A DNA stretch of 64,000 nt from an uncultured Acetatifactor sp. (GTDB lineage Bacteria; Bacillota; Clostridia; Lachnospirales; Lachnospiraceae). The translations under genes and the position numbers were made by a program. The notes under the pieces are model-generated. The model was not told the DNA's origin, did not search any database, and worked only from the letters and a program-made list of their open reading frames with translations. Below, in pieces: positions 1 to 8,803 of the stretch. The first letter of the stretch is position 1, and the number at the start of each line of letters is the position of its first letter. The DNA is taken from contig CAKRZO010000015.1 in assembly GCA_934433135.1 (NCBI GenBank), positions 21,823-85,822 on the forward strand, given 5' to 3'.

Positions 1-736
1 AATCATAGGTATAAACGCCGGTATGCTCGCCTGCAAGATACCAGTGCTCATCCGGATAAACTACGATGGCTCTCATATACATTTCGGCATTATCTCTGGA
101 AATATCCAGAGGAATCATTCCGGCCTCATTCTCCAGAACTTTACCCATATAGTCTTCCAACTGGTCAACGGTTTTCACTTCACTCATGCCGTATTTTTCT
201 CTTAAATCGCCACGGATCATAAATCCGTAATGATTGGCAAAATAGTTATACTGGGGAATCAGATAGCAGTTGCCATTGATAGAAGAGCTGCTCCATGCGG
301 ATTCCGGCAGGTTGGCATAGGTCAAAGGACAGTTTGTCTTAATCATGTCCATGGTCAACGGATAGAAGCCGCCTTTGGATGCCGTCTCGGAATACAGCGC
401 CCAGTCCGCCGTATAAATCATGTCAAACTCTTCTCCGGAAGTGAACAAAAGCGGATACCTCTGATCCCAGTCTCCCCAGGAAAGATAAACCGGTTCAATG
501 GTTGCGTTGATCTTCTCGGTAAGAATCCGGTTGATTTCCTCAAAAACCTTTTCATTATCCGTCGCCGGTTCTCCGATAAAATAGAATTTCAACGTTACGG
601 GATCCAGTGCGGATGCCTCGCTCTTACCCTCTCCGGAACTAGCGGAGTTGTCCGTGTTCTTATTCTGTCCGCATCCGGTCACTCCCAGAAGCAGTACCAA
701 CATAAGAAGCAGTGTCGTTACTCGTTTCTTTAACAT
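1..736 (-). CDS. Extracellular sugar-binding lipoprotein of an Lpl-type ABC importer (3' end outside window)
   Basis: The N-terminal 245 residues of a solute-binding lipoprotein are present; the rest lies beyond the window. The start at 736 has an AGGAGG site 7 bases upstream, whereas the in-frame ATG at 742 is too close to it. The protein opens with a basic tip, a hydrophobic stretch and a lipobox ending GVTGC (Cys22), then a Ser/Gly/Glu-rich linker typical of membrane-tethered binding proteins. The mature part (TLKFYFIG, EEINRILTEKINATIEP, WGDWDQRYPLLF) matches the large LplA/YtcQ-like family, which captures oligosaccharides outside the cell. Two permease genes lie directly upstream on the same strand, and the YesMN pair is divergent. 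Substrate unknown. Confidence 0.88.
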   Translation of the reverse strand, partial: MLKKRVTTLLLMLVLLLGVTGCGQNKNTDNSASSGEGKSEASALDPVTLKFYFIGEPATDNEKVFEEINRILTEKINATIEPVYLSWGDWDQRYPLLFTSGEEFDMIYTADWALYSETASKGGFYPLTMDMIKTNCPLTYANLPESAWSSSSINGNCYLIPQYNYFANHYGFMIRGDLREKYGMSEVKTVDQLEDYMGKVLENEAGMIPLDISRDNAEMYMRAIVVYPDEHWYLAGEHTGVYTYD

Positions 737-779
737 TTTCATTCCTCCTGTTGTGTAAATGATAGTGATAAAATTTATC

Positions 780-822
780 TTGAGGCTGTGCGCTCATCAG
801 AATCCTCAAATCTTTGCGCACA
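780..822 (-). other. Interleaved inverted repeats between permease and binding-protein genes
   Basis: Two inverted repeats interlock here: TTGAGG (780-785) pairs with CCTCAA (804-809), and TGTGCGC (787-793) pairs with GCGCACA (816-822). In the minus-strand transcript they lie between the permease stop and the binding-protein start. They could form a pseudoknot or two competing hairpins. Structures at such permease/binding-protein junctions often adjust relative expression; that role is inference. Confidence 0.4.
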
Positions 823-823
823 A

Positions 824-1720
824 TCACCCTTTCACGGCTCCGACCATAATTCCGCTGACAAAATATTTTTGTACAAAAGGATACAGAATTAAAATCGGGC
901 CGATGGTTACCAGTGTCATTGCCATCTTAAAGGATTCCTCCGGCGGCGTTACCGCCGTAAGCTGCGGTACCTTGGATACCAGTTCCCGCAGCATGGTAAT
1001 CTGGGACAGCATTTTATACAAATAATATTGTAAGGGAATCAGGTTCTTTTTATCCACATAAAGCATGGCGTTAAACCAGTCATTCCAGTATTCCAACGCC
1101 ATAAACAGACCGACCGTGGCTAAAATCGGCTTGGAAAGAGGCATTACGATTTTCCGGAAAATCTGGAACTCTCCCGCTCCGTCGATTTCCGCCGATTCGA
1201 TCAGGGAATCCGGTATGGAGGCGCTGATGGAGCTTCGTATGATGATGATGTAAAAAACATTGATCAAAAGAGGCAGAATCAGTGCAAGCAGATTGTTTTT
1301 CATTCCCAGATAGCGGATCATCAGAATGTACTTGGGAACAATGCCGCCTTCGAAAATCGTGGTAAAGTAGAAGAAGAAAGCAAATGCATTTCTGTGCGGA
1401 AAACACTTTCTCCCCAATACATAGGCTGCCATGGCGGTAATGAAAAGTCCTGTCAGCGTTCCCGCTGTCGTAATCAATATCGTTACACCGTAAGCATTCA
1501 GGATATCTCCCGGCGCTGTTAAAATGGTCTTAAATGCTGCCGTGGAAAACTGATGCGGAAGAAGCGAATACCCGTATTCCAAAATGGACTGCTCCGAGGA
1601 AAAGGCTCCCGATATCACAAACCCGAACGGCAGGATACAGCACAGGGTAAATATGGTCAGAAAACTGTATGCAATAATGGAAAACACGACCCGGTCTTTG
1701 GTTAATTTATAATGATGCAT
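824..1720 (-). CDS. Carbohydrate ABC transporter permease, LplC/YtcP type
   Basis: This 298-residue inner-membrane permease has about six hydrophobic segments, the first near residues 15-37. It carries the cytoplasmic coupling-loop motif of sugar importers, seen as ESAEIDGAGEFQIFRKIVMPLSKP around residues 178-200 (EAA loop). The C-terminus FVSGIMVGAVKG is characteristic of the LplC/YtcP branch. It would form a heterodimer with the upstream permease and take substrate from the lipoprotein encoded downstream. No ATPase gene is nearby, as usual for this family, which commonly shares an MsmX-type ATPase encoded elsewhere. A GAGG ribosome site supports the ATG at 1720. Confidence 0.93.
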   Translation of the reverse strand: MHHYKLTKDRVVFSIIAYSFLTIFTLCCILPFGFVISGAFSSEQSILEYGYSLLPHQFSTAAFKTILTAPGDILNAYGVTILITTAGTLTGLFITAMAAYVLGRKCFPHRNAFAFFFYFTTIFEGGIVPKYILMIRYLGMKNNLLALILPLLINVFYIIIIRSSISASIPDSLIESAEIDGAGEFQIFRKIVMPLSKPILATVGLFMALEYWNDWFNAMLYVDKKNLIPLQYYLYKMLSQITMLRELVSKVPQLTAVTPPEESFKMAMTLVTIGPILILYPFVQKYFVSGIMVGAVKG

Positions 1721-1778
1721 GATTTACCTCACTTCTTCGTTTTAACATAACATGTTGGAACGATTGTCTTCAGGCACA

Positions 1779-1832
1779 ACAGTTCAGACGCGCCATTCGC
1801 AAAATTTTTCGCATGCTACGCAGCTGTTTTTC
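1779..1832. repeat. Dispersed intergenic repeat, copy 1
   Basis: A stretch beginning ACAGTTCAGACGCGCCATTC and ending around GCTACGCAGCTGTTTTTCT recurs with changes at 42354-42420. Here it fills the gap between the two permease genes, just after the 1833 stop on the minus strand. It is rich in short inverted repeats. Two copies alone do not show mobility. Confidence 0.5.
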
Positions 1833-2744
1833 TTAGAATAATGCATAATCGCTTTCAAAGTGTTTTACAATGGCATTGACGGTGACAAGAATCACAAAGT
1901 TGATCACCGACTGCATCAGCCCGGCCGCCGAAGACATTCCCACATCCTGAAGCTGCAGCAGGGATCTGACCACGAAAGTATCGATCACATCGGTTGTCTC
2001 ATATAACAAAGGATTGTTTCCGGTTACCTGATAGAACATCTGGAAATCTCCTTTAAAGATTCTTCCAACATCCAGAAGCACCAGCGTAACGATCTGGGGA
2101 ACAATCAAAGGCAGGGTAATGGAAAAGATCTGCCGGAACTTACCGGCGCCTTCAATGGCTGCCGCTTCATAGATTTCCTTGTCAATGCCCGTAATGGCCG
2201 CCAGATAAATGACCGAACCGTAGCCGACCCATTTCCAGGCATTTACCAGCACCAGTACATATTTCCAGGCGCCTACATTGGAATACATATCCACCGGAGC
2301 CTTTCCCAGCGCCTGCAGAAAATTATTTACCGATCCGTATTCATAGTTAAAAAGATTGTAGATAAAGCCTCCCACAATAACCCAGGAAATAAAATACGGC
2401 AGAAAAATCGCCGACTGGGAGATCTTACGGAAGTGCTTCGACCCGATTTCCGTTAGCAGGATTGCGGTAATGACCTGCAAGGTCTGATTTACTGCGATAA
2501 ATACAATATTATAAGCGAACGTATTAAATGCGACCCGGAAGATTTTGCCTCCGCTGAACAAAAACTTGAAATTTTTGAATCCATTCCAGGGACTTTTGTA
2601 AATACCGTCAATATAATTATAATTTTTAAATGCCAGAACCGTTCCGGTCATGGGTATGTATGCAAAAATGATGAAATACAATATCGCAGGCAGCAGCATC
2701 AGAAACAAAACTCTGTTGCGCTTTTTATATCCTTTTTTTCTCAT
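1833..2744 (-). CDS. Carbohydrate ABC transporter permease, LplB/YtcO type
   Basis: This 303-residue membrane protein is the first gene of the importer operon. It has a basic N-terminus, a first membrane helix at about residues 12-34, and the family signature YIPMTGTVLAFKNY after it. The coupling loop reads EAAAIEGAGKFRQIFSITLPL near residues 193-213. The N-terminal region and order (LplB-like, LplC-like, binding protein) match oligosaccharide importers of Firmicutes. The start at 2744 follows a strong AGGAAGGAGAGGG site. It is transcribed away from the yesN-like regulator, so both may be controlled from the 2745-2963 gap. Confidence 0.93.
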   Translation of the reverse strand: MRKKGYKKRNRVLFLMLLPAILYFIIFAYIPMTGTVLAFKNYNYIDGIYKSPWNGFKNFKFLFSGGKIFRVAFNTFAYNIVFIAVNQTLQVITAILLTEIGSKHFRKISQSAIFLPYFISWVIVGGFIYNLFNYEYGSVNNFLQALGKAPVDMYSNVGAWKYVLVLVNAWKWVGYGSVIYLAAITGIDKEIYEAAAIEGAGKFRQIFSITLPLIVPQIVTLVLLDVGRIFKGDFQMFYQVTGNNPLLYETTDVIDTFVVRSLLQLQDVGMSSAAGLMQSVINFVILVTVNAIVKHFESDYALF

Positions 2745-2771
2745 TGCCCTCTCCTTCCTTCTTACGCCTTT

Positions 2772-2801
2772 ATTTTAACCGCTTCTCTTCTCTTTTTTCA
2801 A
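2772..2801 (-). promoter_or_regulatory. Candidate promoter for the lplBC importer operon
   Basis: On the minus strand a TTGAAA -35 (2796-2801) and a TAAAAT -10 (2772-2777) are separated by 18 bases, about 30 bases before the permease start. The match to sigma-A consensus is good, but the A-rich context lowers specificity. Confidence 0.45.
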
Positions 2802-2872
2802 TCGTAATATCCTCTGAAAACGGTACTTTTCTCTTCAGTTTTGATATTATGCTTAAAAATGTGGATCGATAT

Positions 2873-2901
2873 TTGATTTTTTTATAGGTTTAGCTTATAA
2901 T
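2873..2901 (+). promoter_or_regulatory. Sigma-A type promoter for the yesN-yesM-like pair
   Basis: TTGATT (2873-2878) and a perfect TATAAT (2896-2901) are 17 bases apart, placing the transcription start near 2908, about 55 bases before the response-regulator start codon. This is one of the best promoter matches in the window. Confidence 0.65.
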
Positions 2902-2963
2902 AAGAGAAGAATTTTGGAAAAGCATTGGAAAAATGCAACAGTTACCGGGAGAGAAGAAAGACC

Positions 2964-3860
2964 ATGGAAAACCAGGAGATCTGCCTGTTGATTGCAGAAG
3001 ATGAACCCTATACAAGAGATGTGCTTGTTCACTACATTCCCTGGCAGGAACTCGGCATTACACAGGTTCTGGAAGCCGGGAACGGTCAGGCTGCCCTGGA
3101 ACTGGCGCTTGCCCACAGACCGGACATTGTACTAAGCGACATCCGGATGCCGAAATTAAACGGAATCGAACTGGCAAAAGAAATCCGCAAAGAGGATAAG
3201 AATTGCCGCTTCATCTTTTTAAGCGCCTATACCGACCGGGAATATTTAAAATCCGCCATTCAGATCCGCGTGGTCAGTTATGTGGAAAAACCGGTCAATA
3301 TCCCGGAAATCCGGCAGGCGGCCGAAACGGCGGTAAGTGAAATTCTCGCGCAGCGTGAGTTCTTAAATATGCGCCGCAGACAGCATTCGGAAAGCGGTTT
3401 TTCCGGATCGGAAGGCACTGCAGGATCTGCCGCATCTGCAAACTCTGCCACGTCTGCGGACTCTGCGCCTGCTCCCGACACACGTGACGAAAACTTTGAT
3501 GTGGAATTCTTCTTTATCAAGAATCCCTCTCTCGAAAATGCCCCCTATATCAATAAGGCCATTGACCGGATTTTAAAAAATTACAGTGATGAGAAACTGA
3601 GCATTTCGCAGCTGGCCGGGCAGCTGTACCTGTCCTCCAACTACCTTTCCGGCATTTTTAAAAAGGAAACCGGCAGAACTATCAACCAGTTTATTACGCA
3701 GGTCAGAATCTATCATGCCAAACAATATTTAAAGAACAGTTCTCTTTCCTTAAACGCAATTGCACTGCGAACCGGCTACCACGATGCCAACTATTTTTCC
3801 AAAGCTTTCAAACGGGAAACCGGCATTACACCGAAAGCCTTTCGGGAGAATCTTCCGTAG
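2964..3860 (+). CDS. YesN-like response regulator with AraC-type DNA-binding domain
   Basis: The product is a cytoplasmic transcription factor of 298 residues from the ATG at 2964, chosen because a GGAGAG site precedes it by about 10 bases; an upstream ATG at 2925 has no site. The receiver domain (about 1-125) shows the acidic pair in LLIAEDE and the phosphorylation aspartate in LSDIRMP. The C-terminal hundred residues carry two AraC helix-turn-helix units (SISQLAGQLYLSSNYLSGIFKKETG and LNAIALRTGYHDANYFSKAFKRETG). The domains are joined by an unusual low-complexity Ser/Ala/Asp linker of about 25 residues. It should be phosphorylated by the kinase encoded 39 bases downstream and activate the divergent sugar importer. 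Confidence 0.92.
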   Translation: MENQEICLLIAEDEPYTRDVLVHYIPWQELGITQVLEAGNGQAALELALAHRPDIVLSDIRMPKLNGIELAKEIRKEDKNCRFIFLSAYTDREYLKSAIQIRVVSYVEKPVNIPEIRQAAETAVSEILAQREFLNMRRRQHSESGFSGSEGTAGSAASANSATSADSAPAPDTRDENFDVEFFFIKNPSLENAPYINKAIDRILKNYSDEKLSISQLAGQLYLSSNYLSGIFKKETGRTINQFITQVRIYHAKQYLKNSSLSLNAIALRTGYHDANYFSKAFKRETGITPKAFRENLP

Positions 3861-3899
3861 CCTTTGTCTGTGACATTATATAATATGAGGTACTAACAA

Positions 3900-5786
3900 A
3901 TGCACTTTCTGGAAAAAAATTTAACCAAAATAACTGACAGCATTTCCCTGAAAGCCAAGATACAGCTGGTATTCTTCCTGTTTCTGATCATACCGCTGCT
4001 TTTATTTACCCTGATTTCCTACCGCAGCACCAACCGTCTGATCTTAAACCAGACGCTGTCTTCCATGGGACAATCCTATGATGAATGTGTCTCCGTTTTG
4101 GATCGCACATTTTTAAGTATGTCCCAAACTATGGACAACCTGCTTTCCACACCGGATATTTATCAGTTTACCAAAACAGACAGTGAAAATCCGGTGTTTG
4201 CCCAGCAGGCCTTTTATCAGCGTTTAAACCAGCTTTTCGGCTATATGAAAAAGCTCTCTGACATTGACCGGATCCGGCTTTATGTGGAGAACGGGTCTTT
4301 GCATACGGAAAACGAACAGGCGCTTCTTTCTCTGGAGCACATTGAAAATTCCGACTGGTATCAGTCTCTTTTATCCCAGGGAAAAAGCCGCTTCTGGCTT
4401 TCTCCCGGTTTTATGGAAGAAGAAGATGGTTCCCCTTCTTCCTGTTTTTCCTATGTCAGTATTCTGTACTCCCCCGAAAATCTTACCGAACCCATGGGGC
4501 TGATGCAGATTGATATTTCCGCCGACAAAATCCGGCAGATTTTAGAAGAAATGGCCTTTTCCGAAGAAGTGTCTTTATATTTAACGGACAAAAACCGATC
4601 CTTTTTCGACGAAAACGGATCGGCCGGCGATTTTTCCTATGATTTGGTGAAATTGGTCGAGAGTGCTTCTTCCGATCCCTCTGCTTTTTTCACACTTTCT
4701 TCCTCCGGTTTTGCATCCTCTGCGAATACGCGGGAGTGGGAATTTGTAAGTTATAATGGACAAAGTTCCATCCTCCGCCGGGAGTCTCTTTTTCCTCCCC
4801 AATGGTATTTAACCGCTGTCCTCCCGCAGAATACGGTATTTCATGCCCAGAAACAGCTTTACCGGGATTTGCTTCTGGAACTGGTCATTATCGGCCTGGT
4901 TTCCTATATTCTGGCCTGCCTTACGGCAAATTCCAGTTTAAAGCGTCTCCTGCTTCTGAATACGGAGATCAAAAAAATGGAAGCTGGAAATTTTCAGATC
5001 AAATTGCCCCATCCCGGGAAGGATGAAATCGGGGAAATTATCGACAGCTTTTCTTCTATGAGCAAGCGAATGGAATGCATGATCAACGAACGTTACGAGA
5101 TGGGACGGGCTGTAAAAAATGCAGAGCTTTGCGCTTTGCAGGCTCAAATTAATCCCCATTTTCTGTATAATTCCCTGGATCTGATTAACTGCATCGCCAT
5201 CCGGGAAAATGTTCCCCAGATCACGGAAATGGTCTCTGCGTTGGTAAAATTCTATAAGCTCACTTTGAATAGCGGACATGAAATCGTCACCCTTTCGCAG
5301 GAGCTGCTTCACGTAAAAACCTATGTCCGGATTCAGAATATCCGCTTTGTGGAAAAAATCCGCTTTTCCTGCAATCAGCCGGAATGGCTTACGCTTTACA
5401 CCATTCCCAAGATCCTCCTGCAGCCCTTAGTGGAAAATGCGATTATCCACGGCATCCAGGAAAGCCCGACCCAGACCGGCTCGGTTTCTGTTCTTTTTTC
5501 CAGGGAAATGTCCGACCAGGGCGAAGAAGAAATCCGAATATGCGTTGAGGATGATGGGGTCGGAATCCCACCGCAGATCCTGGATAAGATACTGAAAGAA
5601 GACTGCCTTCACAAAGGCTCCGGCTACGGCGTCAAGAACGTCAACGAAAGAATTCAGCTGTTCTACGGCGAGCGTTTCGGACTTAGCTATGAAAGCACCC
5701 GGCCCGGCGGCACGAAAGTCACTGTCCGCATCCCAGCTGTCCGCAGCCTGCAGACAGCACCGGGCAGCAGGATTTTATCGGAGTAA
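3900..5786 (+). CDS. YesM-like sensor histidine kinase
   Basis: This 628-residue membrane kinase has a first helix at about residues 22-45, a large extracellular sensor region to about residue 315, a second helix near 320-340, a HAMP segment, and a His_kinase domain with the box AQINPHFLYNSLD (phospho-acceptor His near residue 420). The C-terminal ATPase domain has ENAIIHGI, DDGVGI and GYGVKNV nucleotide-site motifs. This is the architecture of YesM/LytS-type sensors that respond to extracellular sugars or the binding protein. It forms an operon with the preceding response regulator and is divergent from the importer it probably controls. Confidence 0.92.
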   Translation: MHFLEKNLTKITDSISLKAKIQLVFFLFLIIPLLLFTLISYRSTNRLILNQTLSSMGQSYDECVSVLDRTFLSMSQTMDNLLSTPDIYQFTKTDSENPVFAQQAFYQRLNQLFGYMKKLSDIDRIRLYVENGSLHTENEQALLSLEHIENSDWYQSLLSQGKSRFWLSPGFMEEEDGSPSSCFSYVSILYSPENLTEPMGLMQIDISADKIRQILEEMAFSEEVSLYLTDKNRSFFDENGSAGDFSYDLVKLVESASSDPSAFFTLSSSGFASSANTREWEFVSYNGQSSILRRESLFPPQWYLTAVLPQNTVFHAQKQLYRDLLLELVIIGLVSYILACLTANSSLKRLLLLNTEIKKMEAGNFQIKLPHPGKDEIGEIIDSFSSMSKRMECMINERYEMGRAVKNAELCALQAQINPHFLYNSLDLINCIAIRENVPQITEMVSALVKFYKLTLNSGHEIVTLSQELLHVKTYVRIQNIRFVEKIRFSCNQPEWLTLYTIPKILLQPLVENAIIHGIQESPTQTGSVSVLFSREMSDQGEEEIRICVEDDGVGIPPQILDKILKEDCLHKGSGYGVKNVNERIQLFYGERFGLSYESTRPGGTKVTVRIPAVRSLQTAPGSRILSE

Positions 5787-5878
5787 TAGCACCTTTCGGA
5801 AATTCCTCCGAGCGGCTCAACGCTTCGATAAGATCGGCCCAGCATTTTGCTGTGATCCTCCGTCGTTATTTTCGCTCG

Positions 5879-6523
5879 TTAATAGCAAATCTCATAATTT
5901 ATGCCCGTGATTCCCGCTACTGCTCCCTGCTTAATCTTAGCCTCATTCTCAACATGCGCAAGCAACCACTTATTCCTTGCCGTGATCCGCTTATCCGCCA
6001 CTGCTGTTTCCAATGCAGTATTGGTATCCATCGGCAGTCCCACTACACAGCAAAAGCCCGCATCGCTTACCTGACAGGGGCAAAAATGCAGTGTGGTAGC
6101 ATACACCTCAATAGCCGCGCCCTTGGGAACATAAAATGCCTTGAATCTCGATGAATCAATATGACTGTTTTCGATATCCCAGCGGTGTCCCAGTATCAGC
6201 ACGAAATCCGTAACAGCAATGTTGAGCTCACTTGCCGTATGCCACTCTGTCGCATTCAGCCTGCTGCTGTGTCCGTAGCAATAACCCACCTGGGTCGGCA
6301 AAGTTCCATATACTTCATTCCGAATCTTTTCTGCAATAGGAAGGGCTTCAAACTCCGGTGTTGACGGAGTATAAATGACACCTGCGGGCATTTCAAACCT
6401 TTCGCCCACCTTTATAATTTCCTCTGTATCCAGTGCGAGCACTTCGCCGAATGTCCGAAACTCCGGATCATAAATACTGTAAACCGAAATCTCCGGGTTC
6501 TTTTTTCTTAATGTCTCAAGCAT
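5879..6523 (-). CDS. DUF4867 family protein
   Basis: A 214-residue soluble protein of the DUF4867 family, whose members have a cupin-like appearance and are commonly found with sugar-phosphate aldolases. Seen here: GERFEMPAGVIY, VGYCYGHSSRLNATEWH, and a region with His residues (LGHRWDIENSHIDSSRF and FYVPKGAAIEVYATTLHF) that could build a metal-dependent cupin site. The start at 6523 has an AAGGAG site. It is the last gene of the long minus-strand cluster, 31 bases after the class II aldolase. Function is unknown; an isomerase or epimerase acting on a pathway intermediate is a guess from context. It converges with the yesM-like gene; the 92-base gap shows no clear terminator. Confidence 0.82.
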   Translation of the reverse strand: MLETLRKKNPEISVYSIYDPEFRTFGEVLALDTEEIIKVGERFEMPAGVIYTPSTPEFEALPIAEKIRNEVYGTLPTQVGYCYGHSSRLNATEWHTASELNIAVTDFVLILGHRWDIENSHIDSSRFKAFYVPKGAAIEVYATTLHFCPCQVSDAGFCCVVGLPMDTNTALETAVADKRITARNKWLLAHVENEAKIKQGAVAGITGINYEICY

Positions 6524-6554
6524 AAATAACTCCTTCTCCTATAAATTTCACTTG

Positions 6555-7388
6555 CTATTTTGAATATCTCCCTGCGCCTAAGAGTTCAATACGGTTTACC
6601 GCAAAATCACAAACCGCCTCTGTCGGTGCCTGCAGATACTTATCAAGCGGCAGACTGTACGGATCCGTCTTCTTACAGCTCTCGATAAAGGAGTAGCATA
6701 CATCCGTACCATAGTTTATCTTGCGTATTCCGGCCTTTACCGCTGCTTTTATCTGATCATCCGGAACTCCCGAACCACCATGCAGCACAAGATGTACCTC
6801 TGCTGCATTATGAATCTCAGCAATACGCTCTATCGCCAGTACCGGGGCCTTCTTATAATGTCCATGTGCAGTGCCGACCATGATAGCAAGTGCATCGACA
6901 CCCGTTTCTTCTGCAAAACGGACAGCCTCGTCCACCTCGGTATATGCTCCCTGCTCATCCCCGTTTGCGGCAGAACCGATATGTCCAAGTTCTCCCTCTA
7001 TGCCGATACCTGCCGCACGGGCGATCTCCACGGCAGACTTCGTAACTCGGATGTTTTCCTCATATGGACAGGTAGATCCATCGATCATAACACCGGTTGC
7101 ACCATATTGGATTGCACGTATCACCTCCGGCTCACCTGCACCATGATCCAGATGAAAAGCCGCCGGGGTTTTCAGGTCATAAATTGCTTCTTTTACAAGC
7201 GGGGCGATATAGTGTGCAAGTCCGCTGTCAAAAAGACGGCTATACATCTGAAAGATAACCGGCATTCCGGTCTTTTCGGCAGCTTTCATTACACCTATCG
7301 CAGTTTCCGCATTGTATACGTTGAACGCCGGAACAGCAAAGCCTCCCTTTTCTGCTAAATCCAATATTTCTTTTAAAGTATAACGCAT
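6555..7388 (-). CDS. Class II (zinc) ketose-bisphosphate aldolase
   Basis: This 277-residue cytoplasmic enzyme should cleave a ketose (bis)phosphate to dihydroxyacetone phosphate and an aldehyde. Visible elements are AVPAFNVYN at the N-terminus, the catalytic Asp and first zinc His in HLDHG (near residue 80), IEGELGHIG, the second His in GTAHGHYK, the third in LHGGSG and the phosphate-binding end KINYGTD. It is close in size to GatY/KbaY/FbaA enzymes (about 280). It follows the isomerase gene by 12 bases and precedes DUF4867. Whether the substrate is tagatose, fructose or another ketose phosphate cannot be read from the sequence. Confidence 0.92.
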   Translation of the reverse strand: MRYTLKEILDLAEKGGFAVPAFNVYNAETAIGVMKAAEKTGMPVIFQMYSRLFDSGLAHYIAPLVKEAIYDLKTPAAFHLDHGAGEPEVIRAIQYGATGVMIDGSTCPYEENIRVTKSAVEIARAAGIGIEGELGHIGSAANGDEQGAYTEVDEAVRFAEETGVDALAIMVGTAHGHYKKAPVLAIERIAEIHNAAEVHLVLHGGSGVPDDQIKAAVKAGIRKINYGTDVCYSFIESCKKTDPYSLPLDKYLQAPTEAVCDFAVNRIELLGAGRYSK

Positions 7389-7399
7389 GATCTTTCCTC

Positions 7400-8791
7400 C
7401 TACACGGTTTCGAATGTAATCTTAGGAACATACTTGCAGAACTCTTTGATCTCATTCGTGTATGCACCCTCAATCTCTGAAACATGATGAATATACGGTC
7501 CCTCGATCAGCTTGCGCTCCCAGGCATTCAGGTTGTCGAAGCGTGCCCAGAGATAAGTACCGTTCGTATACGGACCATCCGCACTGTCGCACTCACCTGC
7601 GATAACAGAGTATTTCCCGTGATCCTGGTCGATACGTGCCACTGTATAATGGCTGTGCTTCGCCTCAAAGTTCTCACGCATATTAAAGCATTTGCAGAAT
7701 CCGTTTTCTTTTCTTGCAGAATATGCAAACTGTCCGCAGTGCCATAACAGTTCTACATTTTCCTCCTCCGGATGACGAATCGTGAATTCACCGAACAACG
7801 GCGGTTTCTTACCTAAGGAGAGAGATTTCAGCAGTACCTGGGTCATAGCGGCATGCGTGTCCTTCTCGCAGCTGATGATATAGCCCTCATCCGCCAGCAT
7901 ACCGTAAATGGTACACGGCATTGCCCCTACAAGCAGCTGCAGAGCCGACCAGCATTCCGAAGAAATAGCGTCCAGATTGTATTCCTCAAATAATCGTTTG
8001 AACAGAATATAATAGACATATTGTTTTCCTGCCAGTTCGTCTGAAACGGTATCAAGCTCATACATAGAACGGATCTTCTCTGCTCCAAGCCGGATTTCCT
8101 CTGCATTTTCAACAAGGATCTTATTGTACCTGTCCTGGATCACAGCAAGGTTGATCGGCACCATATGAATGTCAAATTCTTCCATCAGCTGACCCTCATT
8201 GCATATTACGGAACAGAACGGCTGCGGACGCAGCCCGATCTCACCGATACGCATGCCGTAAAAGTTTCTTACTGCACAGGCAACGCGGGCAAAACTGTCA
8301 ATCCCTTTTTTCAGCCGATCGGATTCCACCGTACAGTTCTCAACATAGGTATATGGCACATTCATCCGCATCAGCTGACGACTGATACCGAACAGTCCGC
8401 ACTGCGAATCGGTATAGCGCATACCGTCCTTCTCATCCGGCGCATCATCCTTAGGTCCCCATAATAACACCGGCTTTCCCATCTTTTTTGCAAGCTCTCC
8501 TGCAGCTTCTTCATTGCCGAAGTTCGCTGCAATCAGAAACACCGCATCCACTTTATGCTCATTGAAATGCTTTACCACTTTATCAATATCTTTACAGGAC
8601 CACAGCACTTCCACGTCAATTACGCCCTTCAAATCCACAAAAGAAACACGATCCGAGCTGTAATGTTCTTCAATATAAGCAACCGTTTTCCTTCCGCGCT
8701 CCTCGGCAATCTCCCAGTTAAACTGCCCCGGCCGCGGGGTACAGTCGCGCCTAAGCGGCACGAGGCCGATTCTCACATTATAATCAAGCAT
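7400..8791 (-). CDS. L-fucose/L-arabinose isomerase-like protein
   Basis: This 463-residue protein belongs to the FucI/AraA isomerase superfamily: an N-terminal Rossmann-like part (VDAVFLIAANFGNEEAAGELAKKMGKPVLLWGPKDD), a central part (GLRPQPFCSVICNEGQLMEEFDIHMVPIN) and a C-terminal part (AISSECWSALQ, YIHHVSEI). The Glu in NEGQ, the Glu in SSECW and the His in YIHHV are candidates for the metal site used in aldose-ketose interconversion. It is divergent from canonical AraA, a true copy of which is at 35803. Its position before PfkB kinase and aldolase genes fits an aldose, ketose, ketose phosphate, triose route. Several characterised and uncharacterised subfamilies share this fold, so the substrate is open. 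Confidence 0.85.
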   Translation of the reverse strand: MLDYNVRIGLVPLRRDCTPRPGQFNWEIAEERGRKTVAYIEEHYSSDRVSFVDLKGVIDVEVLWSCKDIDKVVKHFNEHKVDAVFLIAANFGNEEAAGELAKKMGKPVLLWGPKDDAPDEKDGMRYTDSQCGLFGISRQLMRMNVPYTYVENCTVESDRLKKGIDSFARVACAVRNFYGMRIGEIGLRPQPFCSVICNEGQLMEEFDIHMVPINLAVIQDRYNKILVENAEEIRLGAEKIRSMYELDTVSDELAGKQYVYYILFKRLFEEYNLDAISSECWSALQLLVGAMPCTIYGMLADEGYIISCEKDTHAAMTQVLLKSLSLGKKPPLFGEFTIRHPEEENVELLWHCGQFAYSARKENGFCKCFNMRENFEAKHSHYTVARIDQDHGKYSVIAGECDSADGPYTNGTYLWARFDNLNAWERKLIEGPYIHHVSEIEGAYTNEIKEFCKYVPKITFETV

Positions 8792-8803
8792 TTCTTTTCC
8801 TCC

